From assembly GCF_005938225.1 (NCBI RefSeq), contig NZ_VCPC01000004.1, forward strand, positions 186,001 to 250,000: a stretch of DNA of 64,000 bases. The letters run 5' to 3'. Made by a program: the position numbers and the translations under genes. Shown one piece after another: positions 15,066 to 23,413 of this stretch. Source of the stretch: Arenibacterium halophilum. Its GTDB lineage: Bacteria > Pseudomonadota > Alphaproteobacteria > Rhodobacterales > Rhodobacteraceae. Numbering within the stretch: position 1 is the stretch's first letter; each line of letters starts with the position of its first letter. The notes under the pieces were generated by a model that had not been told where the DNA came from, ran no database searches, and worked only from the letters and a program-made list of their open reading frames with translations.

Positions 15066-16733
15066 ATGGGCCACGCCGCGCAGAATGTCGGCGGGACGGA
15101 GGCAGAAGTGCAGCAGTTGATAAACGTCTGGATGGCCTTGGATGCACGAAAGCGAGTCGTGGCAATTCTTGCTGTGGTCGCGGTCGTGATGACGGTTGTC
15201 ACAATGGCCCGGATGGCGTCTCAGCCGGGCATGACGCTCTTGTACGCGGGGCTGGAAAGCAGCGCGGCGGCTGATGTTGTGCGCGCTCTGGAAGGCCGTG
15301 GCGCGGCGTTCGAAGTGCGCGGCGGCTCGATCTATGTCGAATCGGCTCAGCGCGACGAACTTCGGCTGGCTCTGGCCGGTGACGGCATTCCAAATTCGGG
15401 TGGTCGTGGATACGAACTGCTTGATTCGCTCAACGGCTTCGGAACCACCTCGCAGATGTTCGATGCCGCCTACTGGCGTGCAAAAGAGGGCGAGCTTGCC
15501 CGCACGATCGTGGCCAGCCCGTATGTTGCGCAGGCCCGAGTTCATATCGCGAACAACGGGTCAAACCCGTTCCAGCGCAATGTCTCTCCGACGGCCTCGG
15601 TGTCGATCGTGCCGACCGGTGTGCCCATCACCACGGCACAAGCCAATGCGCTCCGCTATCTTGTCGCCTCGGCGGTCAGCGGGATGCAGGTAGAAGATGT
15701 CGCGATCATCGATGCCAATGGAGCTCTCGTCGGTGCGGTCGACAGCGCCGCGGCTCCGGCAACCGGAGAAGACCGCGCCAAGAACCTGCGCGAAAGAGTT
15801 CAAAGGCTAGTCGAAGCGCGCGTTGGTCCCGGAAATGCGATTGTCGAAGTCAGCGTGGATACGGTTACGGAAACCGAAACCGTCCGCGAGCGCCGTTTCG
15901 ATCCTGAAGGCCGCGTGGCGATCAGCACCGAAACCGAAGAACGAACCGATTCGTCAAAGAACCAGGGCAGCGGCGATGTCACCGTCGCGTCAAATTTGCC
16001 CGACGGCAATGCTGCCGCCGGCGAAGGGTCCAGCGCGCAAGCTGCGGAAACACGCGAGCGAATCAATTACGAGGTCTCGGAGACCGAACACGAAATTCTG
16101 CGGGCGCCCGGTGCCATCAAACGCGTTACGGTTGCCGTTCTGGTCAACGGGCTCACCGTCACCGATGACGCCGGCGTCACCAGTTTTCAGGAACGGCCCC
16201 AGGCGGAAATGGACGCGCTGCGTGATCTCGTCGCCTCGGCAGTCGGTTATCAGGAAGAGCGAGGCGATCAGATCACATTGAAATCAATGGATCTTCAGGC
16301 GACGGCCCCCTTGGGAACCGAAGCGACAGGGGCACTGTGGCAAACCCTTGGAATCGATCTGACATCGCTTGTGCAAATGGCAATTCTGGCAGTTGTCGCC
16401 GCCATTCTGGGCCTGTTCGTCCTTCGGCCCCTGTTCGGAAACGCGGCGGTGGCTGGCACGGCTGCCCTTCCTGCGCCCGATGGATCGGACGACGCCGAAA
16501 GCTCGCCCGCGCTGACTGGCGAAATCGACGGAGATGACGATTTCGCGCCTTTGCCGCAGCTCAACATGGCCGGAGGAGGCATGGATGGCGGGTCCATGGC
16601 GATGGGTCTGGGCAATTTTGGAGAGCCCTCTTCCGACCCGGTCGAGCGGTTGCGCACGATGATCGGCGAACGTCAGGACGAAACGGTGGAGATTCTGCGC
16701 AGCTGGCTTGAGGATTCCGAGGAACGAACCTGA
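15066..16733 (+). CDS. fliF: Flagellar MS-ring protein FliF
   Basis: FliF forms the inner-membrane MS ring on which the export gate and switch assemble. The 555-aa product has a membrane helix near residues 30-50 and a long periplasmic region with YscJ/FliF ring motifs (GMTLLYAGLESSAAADVV, LARTIVASPYVAQARVHIA). A second helix follows at about 435-457 (VQMAILAVVAAILGLFVLRP), then a cytoplasmic tail ending ETVEILRSWLEDSEERT, the FliG-binding type of C-terminus. The ATG at 15066 has only a weak ribosome site; an ATG 22 codons later is a possible alternative. It overlaps the next gene by one base. Confidence 0.97.
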   Translation: MGHAAQNVGGTEAEVQQLINVWMALDARKRVVAILAVVAVVMTVVTMARMASQPGMTLLYAGLESSAAADVVRALEGRGAAFEVRGGSIYVESAQRDELRLALAGDGIPNSGGRGYELLDSLNGFGTTSQMFDAAYWRAKEGELARTIVASPYVAQARVHIANNGSNPFQRNVSPTASVSIVPTGVPITTAQANALRYLVASAVSGMQVEDVAIIDANGALVGAVDSAAAPATGEDRAKNLRERVQRLVEARVGPGNAIVEVSVDTVTETETVRERRFDPEGRVAISTETEERTDSSKNQGSGDVTVASNLPDGNAAAGEGSSAQAAETRERINYEVSETEHEILRAPGAIKRVTVAVLVNGLTVTDDAGVTSFQERPQAEMDALRDLVASAVGYQEERGDQITLKSMDLQATAPLGTEATGALWQTLGIDLTSLVQMAILAVVAAILGLFVLRPLFGNAAVAGTAALPAPDGSDDAESSPALTGEIDGDDDFAPLPQLNMAGGGMDGGSMAMGLGNFGEPSSDPVERLRTMIGERQDETVEILRSWLEDSEERT

Positions 16734-17338
16734 TGAGCATATCCCATATCTTCGAAGACTTCACCGCGCCCGACGCGGAAGACAGCCCTGCTCCTGCAAC
16801 CGGGGAGCAGGACGATCAATATGAAGAAATGCGTCTTGCCGAATTCGAACGTGGCTATTCCGCAGGTTGGGAAGATGCCGTCAAGGCGCAGACCGAGATG
16901 AAGACGCACCTCACAGCGGAGCTCGCACGCAATCTCGAGGATCTGTCTTTCACCTATCACGAGGCAATCGCCCAGATGACCGTGTCGGTCGAACCCGTTT
17001 TCCGCACCTTGGCTGACATCATTCTTCCTGCAGCTCTTGAAGAAAGTTTCAGAGCGCACCTGGTCGAGCTTCTGCGGACCATGGTCAAGGATACTGTCTC
17101 GGGCCCGGTGATAATCACCGTCCCGCCCGGATGCTCTGCCGGGCTTGATGACGTGATTGGCGAGGCACTCAACATGCCGCTCGAGATCCGCGAAGATGCC
17201 ACTCTCGCGCCCGGCCAGGCAGACCTTAGCATCGGATCCGTCGAGCGTGCGCTGGATACCGGCCGGCTTCTGACCGACCTCACCACCGCGCTCGATGCAT
17301 TCTTCTATCAGTCGAAAAAGGATTCCGCCAATGGATGA
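16733..17338 (+). CDS. fliH: FliH-like export regulator
   Basis: FliH binds FliI and ties the ATPase to the switch and export gate. The 201-aa product is acidic at the N-terminus, has the FliH-type glycine/aromatic motif EFERGYSAGWEDAVKAQ around residues 37-53, a helical middle and a C-terminal domain (VIITVPPGCSAGLDDVI, LAPGQADLSIGSVERALDTG) like the FliH/HrpE C-terminus. It lies between fliF and fliN with one-base and 8-bp overlaps. fliG, which often follows fliF, is missing here. Confidence 0.78.
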   Translation: MSISHIFEDFTAPDAEDSPAPATGEQDDQYEEMRLAEFERGYSAGWEDAVKAQTEMKTHLTAELARNLEDLSFTYHEAIAQMTVSVEPVFRTLADIILPAALEESFRAHLVELLRTMVKDTVSGPVIITVPPGCSAGLDDVIGEALNMPLEIREDATLAPGQADLSIGSVERALDTGRLLTDLTTALDAFFYQSKKDSANG

Positions 17339-17615
17339 CACCTCCGACACCGCCGGATCGCATGACACATCGTTTTTTGCAGTTCCGATCGAAATCACCG
17401 TCTCGGTCGGAAAGGCACGGCCACTGATCCGCGAATTGCTGGACATGGGCGAGAATTCGGTTCTGACACTCGACAGGCGCGTCGAAGACCCTGTCGAACT
17501 CTACATCGGCGACAGGCTGGTCGCGCGCGGTCAGCTCGAGGAACTTGACGGCGAAAACGAAGGTCAGCTTGCCGTGAGGCTGACCGAAATCGCGAATACG
17601 CAAAACAGCCTATGA
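17331..17615 (+). CDS. fliN: Flagellar motor switch protein FliN
   Basis: FliN is part of the C ring. The 94-aa product is a single SpoA/surface-presentation domain: PIEITVSVGKARPLIRELLDMGE, then LTLDRRVEDPVELYIGDRLVARGQ, ending with the VRLTEI motif. The ATG at 17331 overlaps the fliH end by 8 bp; an open frame extends upstream but inside fliH. FliM and FliG, the other C-ring proteins, are not in the window. Confidence 0.94.
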   Translation: MDDTSDTAGSHDTSFFAVPIEITVSVGKARPLIRELLDMGENSVLTLDRRVEDPVELYIGDRLVARGQLEELDGENEGQLAVRLTEIANTQNSL

Positions 17616-18349
17616 CGCGATCCGCCGGCCTTCTTGCGGCGTCGTTGGCCGTCTGTGCGGCGCTGTGGCCCGCCGCCGCACTGGCTCAAGACATTTCGAT
17701 TTCTCTGGGCGATGGCGGTTCAATCACCGCGCGATCCATCCAACTAATTCTGCTGATCACCGTACTGGGGCTGGCGCCGGGTCTGATCATCATGATCACC
17801 TGCTTCCCGTTTCTTGTGACAGTTTTGGCTATCCTGCGTCAGGCGATCGGATTGCAGCAATCCCCGCCCAACATGCTGATCGTCAGCCTTGCGCTGTTCC
17901 TGACCTATTTCGTGATGGAACCTGTCTTTCAGACGGCGTGGAGCGATGGCATTTCGCCCTTGATGAACGAAGAAATCGACGCGGAAACTGCGGCACAGCG
18001 CGCCTTTGCTCCGTTTCGCGCATTCATGGCCGCGCGCGTGGATCCGGACACTTTCGCAGCGCTTGGCGACCTTCGGCCAGAGGCACCCGAGATTGTGACC
18101 CCCGAGGCTCCGGTATCGCTCCTTATCCCGAGCTTCATGCTTTCCGAAATCTCGCGTGCATTTCAGATCGGGTTTCTGGTGTTTCTACCGTTCCTGATCA
18201 TCGATCTTGTCGTCGCCGCGGTGCTCATGTCGATGGGGATGATGATGGTCCCACCGGCGATCGTTTCGCTTCCCTTCAAACTCGCATTCTTCGTCGTTGG
18301 AAACGGATGGAGCCTGATCGCAAACGCATTGGTCCGAAGCTATTTTTGA
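17612..18349 (+). CDS. fliP: Flagellar export gate protein FliP
   Basis: FliP is the main FliPQR gate subunit. The 245-aa product has a cleavable signal peptide (ending AALAQ near residue 26), then membrane segments with the two FliP signatures VTVLAILRQAIGLQQSPPN and FLPFLIIDLVVAAVLMSMGM. The length is normal. Its ATG overlaps the fliN stop (ATGA). It is the last gene of the flagellar cluster; the next genes have other functions and orientation. Confidence 0.97.
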   Translation: MTRSAGLLAASLAVCAALWPAAALAQDISISLGDGGSITARSIQLILLITVLGLAPGLIIMITCFPFLVTVLAILRQAIGLQQSPPNMLIVSLALFLTYFVMEPVFQTAWSDGISPLMNEEIDAETAAQRAFAPFRAFMAARVDPDTFAALGDLRPEAPEIVTPEAPVSLLIPSFMLSEISRAFQIGFLVFLPFLIIDLVVAAVLMSMGMMMVPPAIVSLPFKLAFFVVGNGWSLIANALVRSYF

Positions 18350-18468
18350 CATGACCTCGGGATGGACGGCACCCAATGCTTGGCCATGTCGCTTGGAGCT
18401 TGCCTTGCAGGCGTGCGTGCTGTCCAATTCTGCGGCAGAAGCCCCGAAATAGGGACGGACGTGACCCG

Positions 18469-18792
18469 CTATCCAAAGACTGCCCTGCCCTCCGACCAGA
18501 CCCGGAGCGAGGCGCCTGAAAGACAAGCCGCTCCCAAGGCCAACATTGACAATGACGCGGTCAGATCGAGCCGTCGGGCATGACGGGTCTCGATTGTCGC
18601 CGGACAAGCGCGCAGAAGCCGGTCGAAAGCCGCTGTTCGACACATAACGAAAGCGCCGATTGCGGCGAATACAGCAACCATGAAATAGTTGATCTCGGGC
18701 AAGCTCGGATTTCTGAGAACGGCTCCGGCCAGTGTCGCGGCAGCAAGCGCGACCCACGACAGGCCAGCCAAATAGCCAGCGAGCCTATTCAT
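18469..18792 (-). CDS. Small hypothetical membrane protein
   Basis: The 107-aa product has three hydrophobic stretches: LAGYLAGLSWVALAAATLAGAVL, INYFMVAVFAAIGAFVM and LTASLSMLALGAACLSGASL. No family is recognised. Its ATG overlaps the end of the META/SH3 gene by 8 bp on the same strand, so the two are probably co-transcribed. The 119 bp between its stop and fliP hold no evident feature. Confidence 0.6.
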   Translation of the reverse strand: MNRLAGYLAGLSWVALAAATLAGAVLRNPSLPEINYFMVAVFAAIGAFVMCRTAAFDRLLRACPATIETRHARRLDLTASLSMLALGAACLSGASLRVWSEGRAVFG

Positions 18793-19690
18793 CCTGAAGC
18801 ACCGCCAGCGGAAGCATCACGCGATGGGCATCGGCGGTGACGACGATCGCGTTATCGCGCATCTCGGTCTTGGTTGTATCTGCACCGTCACTACCGCTAA
18901 CCCCTACCTCCGTTCCCCGAAACTCAAGAAGCAGACGCCGGTTGTTGGGCAGGTAGATCAGAATTGCCCCGGTCCCGTCATTTTCCCTTGCCAAACCATA
19001 GTCGCATGGCCGGGCCGTCTCACCCACCGGACCGCAATCCAGTTGGCCGATCTGATCAAACAGTTCCGCCTCCGCGCGGCGGGCAGCCGTGACGGGAGAC
19101 AGGAACTCCGCCGCTCCCCAACCTTCGATCCCGGATGCGTCGATGAACGTGATCCGGCACCACGTTCTGTCACTGTGCTCGTCGCATCCTGCGTTGCGCA
19201 GGATGATGCCAAGCGGCGCGCGCGCGACGACGCCGGACCCGGTTGTCGCGGCGCTTCGGATGTTCAACGTGGCATCCACGTCAGTAACGGTCACATAAGG
19301 CGCCGTTGATATCTCCGCATCCGGCAATCCGGGAACCAGTCGTGCGGTCACGCCGTTGCCGACAAGCGTCAGGCTATCGTCGAAAGGATCGGGCTGCATC
19401 TGAACGTCGCCCTGCAACAGAGTCGACAGGCGGGTCTCCTGCAACGATGCCTCTGCACCAAGGCAGGCGCGGCGTGTCATGGCCACCGCAGTTGACAGCT
19501 GCAGAACACCGGACGACATCTCACCCTGCCCGCTGAACCTGTTGCATCCGGTGGAACCAGAGATGTTTCCGTCGACGAAAGAAATCGTCGGCGCCCCGGT
19601 CGTTGCCGTTCCGTTGAGGTCTGCAATGGTCCAGTCAGAGGCAGATACCTTCGTGGTCATGAGTAAGAGGACGAGAGCGGACAGCCGCAT
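18785..19690 (-). CDS. Secreted META-domain plus SH3-like protein
   Basis: The 301-aa product has a short signal peptide (MRLSALVLLLMTTKVSA). A META/HslJ-type domain at about residues 20-110 has the marker GSTGCNRFSGQ, followed by the later conserved Cys in MTRRACLGAE. An SH3b-like domain at about 130-200 carries LNIRSAATTGSGVVARAP, and a cystine pair is likely (NAGCDEHSDRTWCRI). The C-terminal part is an unassigned beta-rich region. Its SH3b domain closely resembles that of the protein at 23414-24280. Role: unknown envelope protein; SH3b domains often bind cell wall. The ATG at 19690 is chosen because it opens the signal peptide. Confidence 0.75.
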   Translation of the reverse strand: MRLSALVLLLMTTKVSASDWTIADLNGTATTGAPTISFVDGNISGSTGCNRFSGQGEMSSGVLQLSTAVAMTRRACLGAEASLQETRLSTLLQGDVQMQPDPFDDSLTLVGNGVTARLVPGLPDAEISTAPYVTVTDVDATLNIRSAATTGSGVVARAPLGIILRNAGCDEHSDRTWCRITFIDASGIEGWGAAEFLSPVTAARRAEAELFDQIGQLDCGPVGETARPCDYGLARENDGTGAILIYLPNNRRLLLEFRGTEVGVSGSDGADTTKTEMRDNAIVVTADAHRVMLPLAVLQDE

Positions 19691-19703
19691 GACAGCTTGC
19701 CTT

Positions 19704-20684
19704 TCAGGACATGATGACGAAATCGCGGCCAGACCGGTTTTCCGGGTGCAAAGGCAGATCGGTGAAGACAAAGATCATGCCCGGGTGACTGTGGTGGGCG
19801 ATAACCTGGCGAAAGGCATGGTCCGTACCGACGCGGGTCAGGTCGTGATCGGCCTGCGCGACGGTCCCGTCATAGGTGATCGCCTGCCATTGCATTCCCC
19901 GCAGCCCGTCGTCGGGACCATGCAAAACATATACATGCGGGCCAAGCGGGCGACCATCCCAGATCAGCGGCCCCTCGGCCACCTGACGGTCGTTTTCAAG
20001 GATGATGATCCGTTCTTCATGGGATGAGGCGATCATCGAGGTGATCGGATAGGCATCATCGAGCGCCCAATCCGACGGGCGTTTGCGCGGCTCCAGCGTG
20101 GCGAGCACCCTCTCGAATTCGCCTTCACTGTAGTCGCCCAGAATGAAGCCCGGATGCACGGCACTGGCGGGCGAAGACCCACTCGCCGCGATGATGACCG
20201 GCGTGCCGAGATGCGTGACCTCGAAGAGCCGTTCCGAGAACTTGAGAGGCAACCGGACGCAGCCATGGCTCGCCGGGTAGCCCGGCAGGTTGCCGGCGTG
20301 CAGGGCAATTCCGTCCCACGTCAGACGGTTCATGTTGGGCATCGGCGCGTTGTTATAGGTGGAAGATCGGTGGTTTCGGTCTTTTTGCAGCACCACAAAC
20401 ACGCCGGTCGGCGTTTCGTGCCCCGGCTTGCCACTGGAACAGGTCGACACGGCGATGCGAACGCCGTTGCGATAGACGTGCACCCGCTGTTCATCCAGTG
20501 ACACCACGATCGACACCGAACCCTCGGGTTGCCGTTCCGGATGCCAGGTGTATTCACCGGGCTGAAGCGCGTTGATTTCCTTGTAAACGTGTTGGCCAGC
20601 AAGAGGGCCGGCCAACATTGAAAGACCGGACACGCACAAAAGGGCACTGAAATTACGTCTGGAGAGTCTTGTTTTGGCGGCCAT
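19704..20684 (-). CDS. L,D-transpeptidase (YkuD family) with extra C-terminal domain
   Basis: This is a periplasmic enzyme that cross-links peptidoglycan or attaches proteins to it. The 326-aa product has a twin-arginine-like signal (RLSRRNFSALLCVSG). The YkuD domain (about residues 55-165) carries ALHAG with His129 and the active-site motif SHGCVRLP with Cys142. The region after about residue 180 (FILGDYSEGEFERVLATLEP to the end) has no family I recognise; it contains HVYVLHGPDDG and QVIAHHSHPGMIFVF. The gene lies 13 bp upstream of the META/SH3 gene on the same strand and diverges from an AraC regulator. Confidence 0.85.
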   Translation of the reverse strand: MAAKTRLSRRNFSALLCVSGLSMLAGPLAGQHVYKEINALQPGEYTWHPERQPEGSVSIVVSLDEQRVHVYRNGVRIAVSTCSSGKPGHETPTGVFVVLQKDRNHRSSTYNNAPMPNMNRLTWDGIALHAGNLPGYPASHGCVRLPLKFSERLFEVTHLGTPVIIAASGSSPASAVHPGFILGDYSEGEFERVLATLEPRKRPSDWALDDAYPITSMIASSHEERIIILENDRQVAEGPLIWDGRPLGPHVYVLHGPDDGLRGMQWQAITYDGTVAQADHDLTRVGTDHAFRQVIAHHSHPGMIFVFTDLPLHPENRSGRDFVIMS

Positions 20685-20870
20685 CTCACCCCCCGTCCGC
20701 CGTGCAAAATGTTACCTCAGATTAGGCAGAAAACAGTGTTCCGCACATCCTAATTTTACGGATCAATTAAATCCGCCGGTGAGCACCCTGAAATTCCAGT
20801 CAAAAACGACGACAATTGCGTAAAGAATGTTAATCTACCTTAAGGGTGTAGATCGGGTGCCTGCGATTCC

Positions 20871-21866
20871 ATGCTTACGTACGAAGCGAAACATTGGGAA
20901 GAAAAGGCGAGCCGCCGTGGCGACTATCGGTCCATGCTGTTCAGCGCCGCGGACGCGTTCAATATGTCGCGCGGCCCGGATCGTCACCTCAGGGTCAACT
21001 CGGCCATCTTCCCGTTGATCGGGACCAGTCTGTTTAGCGTGTCCTCCTCGGGCCACGAGATAGACCTCGCCGACGAGAGCTTTTTGACGATCATGTTGCC
21101 AACACGGGGTGTCACCCGGGTTCGCATGGACAGGAAAGAGCGAGTCATCGGGGAAGGCGGCGCGCTTGCGCTTGGCCCGTCCGAGCGGTGGACGCAGGTC
21201 GACCCGCGCGGACATAGGAATTTCCGGGCCAACGTCGCGAAGATCGACCTGAAACAAATCGGGCGAGGCAAGATATTCCCCGAAGCTGACACGGATCCCG
21301 TCGTGCCGGTCTCGACACCGGCGCTCGAAGGATTTCGCGGGCTGATGCGGTACCTGTTCGCCGATCTCGCATCGCCAGTGCCCACGCTTGTCCACCAGCC
21401 TGCTTCGGATTTGTTTGCGGCACTCGTCCTCGAACACCTGCGGCACCTTCTGGCGTCATCCAACGCCGATCCCGCGCTCGACGGATCGCAGGCCAACCTT
21501 GTTCGCCGCGCAACGGATTACATGGCGGCCTGCTCCGGTGATCCCCTGACCGTCCCTGCCATAGCCGAAGTGGTCGGAGTCAGCACCCGGAGGCTTCAGG
21601 ACGCCTTTCGGCTGACAACCGGGCGGACGCCATGGGAGCACCTGACCGAGATACGGCTGGCGAATGCCCGGACAAGGTTACTGGCCGCTGCGGGCCCATC
21701 GGTGACGGCGATCGCTTTCGACTGCGGATTTTCGCATCTCGGGCGGTTTTCGCAAACTTATCGTGACACCTACGGCGAGGCACCTTCCGTCACGCTGACA
21801 CGGGCCCGGGACTCCGCCCATGCTGCACATCCCGCAATCCGGATAGGGCCCGCGCAGATCGGATAG
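20871..21866 (+). CDS. AraC-family transcriptional regulator
   Basis: The 331-aa product has an N-terminal AraC-binding-like domain (residues about 30-190) and a C-terminal double helix-turn-helix (about 205-310). The HTH region has DPLTVPAIAEVVGVSTRRLQ for the first helix pair and SVTAIAFDCGFSHLGRFSQTY for the second, a textbook AraC signature. It diverges from the L,D-transpeptidase gene across 186 bp, which may be its target promoter. Effector unknown. Confidence 0.88.
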   Translation: MLTYEAKHWEEKASRRGDYRSMLFSAADAFNMSRGPDRHLRVNSAIFPLIGTSLFSVSSSGHEIDLADESFLTIMLPTRGVTRVRMDRKERVIGEGGALALGPSERWTQVDPRGHRNFRANVAKIDLKQIGRGKIFPEADTDPVVPVSTPALEGFRGLMRYLFADLASPVPTLVHQPASDLFAALVLEHLRHLLASSNADPALDGSQANLVRRATDYMAACSGDPLTVPAIAEVVGVSTRRLQDAFRLTTGRTPWEHLTEIRLANARTRLLAAAGPSVTAIAFDCGFSHLGRFSQTYRDTYGEAPSVTLTRARDSAHAAHPAIRIGPAQIG

Positions 21867-21950
21867 TCCGGCCAGACCCAACAGACTAACCTGACCGATA
21901 TGTCCCAACGTCCGTGTCACGCGCCGCGGGTCAAATGCCGCTGACAGGTC

Positions 21951-22733
21951 ATGAGGGTTGCGTCGATGTCCACTAAAGATTTGCAGGCCGAAAAGGCGTT
22001 CCTCTTCTTCGAGCGCAAGCACTGCGATCTGCCCTACTACAGGCCCGCGCCAGAGGGTTTCAGCATGGTTGGCTGGCTCATTGTGCTGGCCGCCGTCGCG
22101 GTCTCCTTCCTCGTTCTGAACATCGTGCAACAGCGGTTTCATAGCGGGTTCGCGGGCTTCCTCCCGCCCGTACTCTTTGTGCTCATCCCGCTCGCGGCTG
22201 TTGCCACCGTCGCCGGAGCGAAAGCGCCGTCTGCCTTGTTCAAACCGGTTGGCCTCAGGGATATCGGGTTGATCGTTTTGTTCTTCGTCCTGAACGCGAT
22301 TGTGACGCTCATCCTGGGCGCGATCATGAACAGCGCGTTTCACACAGCTGCGAACCCCGCCACGGATATGGTGGCCACGGCGTCCCGAGCGGATCAGATC
22401 CTGTTCTTCCTCTGGAGCGCCGTCCAGCTTCTGGGCGAAGAGATTTTCACCATTCTGATTTTCCTCGGCGCCATGGCGGGTCTGAATCGAGTGATGCCGC
22501 GCAAGCTGGCCCTTTGCCTCGCCGTGTTGTTGGCCGCGATCATTTTCGGGCTGATCCATCTGCCCACATATCAGGGCAACCTGATCCAGGCCGCCGCGCT
22601 GGTCCCGGTCAGGATCGTTCTGCTGATGCCCTACCTCATCACCCGCAACATCTGGACATCGACCGGAACCCACATCCTCAACGACTGGTCGATCTTCGGA
22701 CTGGCAGCATTCGGCGCGACGCATGCTGGCTGA
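21951..22733 (+). CDS. CPBP-family intramembrane protease-like protein
   Basis: The 260-aa product has about seven membrane segments. The Abi/CPBP region carries LLGEEIFTI (paired Glu), FGLIHLP (FxxxH) and HILND (HxxxD), the three expected active-site motifs, although the usual Arg after the Glu pair (EExxxR) is replaced by Ile. Start ATG at 21951; ATG at 21966 (MSTKDLQ) is equally possible. No partner such as a bacteriocin gene is nearby; the next gene is a lysozyme-inhibitor-like gene 25 bp downstream. Confidence 0.75.
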   Translation: MRVASMSTKDLQAEKAFLFFERKHCDLPYYRPAPEGFSMVGWLIVLAAVAVSFLVLNIVQQRFHSGFAGFLPPVLFVLIPLAAVATVAGAKAPSALFKPVGLRDIGLIVLFFVLNAIVTLILGAIMNSAFHTAANPATDMVATASRADQILFFLWSAVQLLGEEIFTILIFLGAMAGLNRVMPRKLALCLAVLLAAIIFGLIHLPTYQGNLIQAAALVPVRIVLLMPYLITRNIWTSTGTHILNDWSIFGLAAFGATHAG

Positions 22734-22758
22734 TCCCTATCCAAAGGAGGAACCCCCG

Positions 22759-23358
22759 ATGACACTGCGATCCCTCTCAATCTTGGCCTGCCTTGCGCTG
22801 AGCCCCGCCGCGGGACTGGCCCAGGATGGTCCCGCCTTCGACTGCGCGAAGGCCCAAAGTTCTGCCGAGAAGCTGGTCTGCGACGACGACGCTCTGGCCG
22901 CGCTGGACCGCCGTCTTGCCGACCGTTTCGCTGCCGCGGTCGACGTTGCCAAGGGTCTGGATGCTGGGGCCGAGGAGGCGACCGACACGCTGCGCGCCAT
23001 GCAACGCGGCTGGATCTCGGGCCGGGACGAATGCTGGAAAGAGCCCGATCTGCGTGTTTGCGTCGAGACCGAGTATCTTCAGCGCGAGGCCGAACTGGTC
23101 GCCGAATTCATGCTGGAACCGCCGTCCGAGACAGTCGAGCTGACCTGCGGGCCACGCGCCCTGACCGCGATGACCTTCGCAACCGATCTGCCCGGCCTTC
23201 GGGTCGAGGAAGGCGATAGCGTCTACATTGGCGCGCAGCTCGCGATGAACAGTCCGGGCACCTACTACATGCGCAGCGCCGGTGGCCTTGTGATGGATGG
23301 TGACACCACGAGTGTCAGCGACGCCTACGGCGAAGAACATGCCTGCCAGCCTCGATGA
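22759..23358 (+). CDS. LprI/MliC-like secreted lysozyme-inhibitor protein
   Basis: The 199-aa product has a signal peptide (LSILACLALSPAAGLAQ). An LprI-type (DUF1311) domain at about residues 25-115 has the spaced cysteines FDCAKAQSSAEKLVCDDD, MQRGWISGRDECW and LRVCVETEYLQRE. A C-terminal beta domain (VELTCGPRALTAM to EEHACQPR) resembles MliC, with one likely disulfide. Both families inhibit lysozymes in other bacteria. A very strong AAAGGAGG precedes the ATG at 22759. Function here is inferred. Confidence 0.7.
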   Translation: MTLRSLSILACLALSPAAGLAQDGPAFDCAKAQSSAEKLVCDDDALAALDRRLADRFAAAVDVAKGLDAGAEEATDTLRAMQRGWISGRDECWKEPDLRVCVETEYLQREAELVAEFMLEPPSETVELTCGPRALTAMTFATDLPGLRVEEGDSVYIGAQLAMNSPGTYYMRSAGGLVMDGDTTSVSDAYGEEHACQPR

Positions 23359-23413
23359 CCCGATCCGACGACATGGCGACGTGATCGTCGCCGAACCTTT
23401 TGGAGACAAGATA

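Noticed and set aside
20851-20864. A third CtrA-like pair (TTAA...TTAA) upstream of the AraC gene
   Set aside because: The half-sites are 6 bp apart, not 7, and the gene has no flagellar link.
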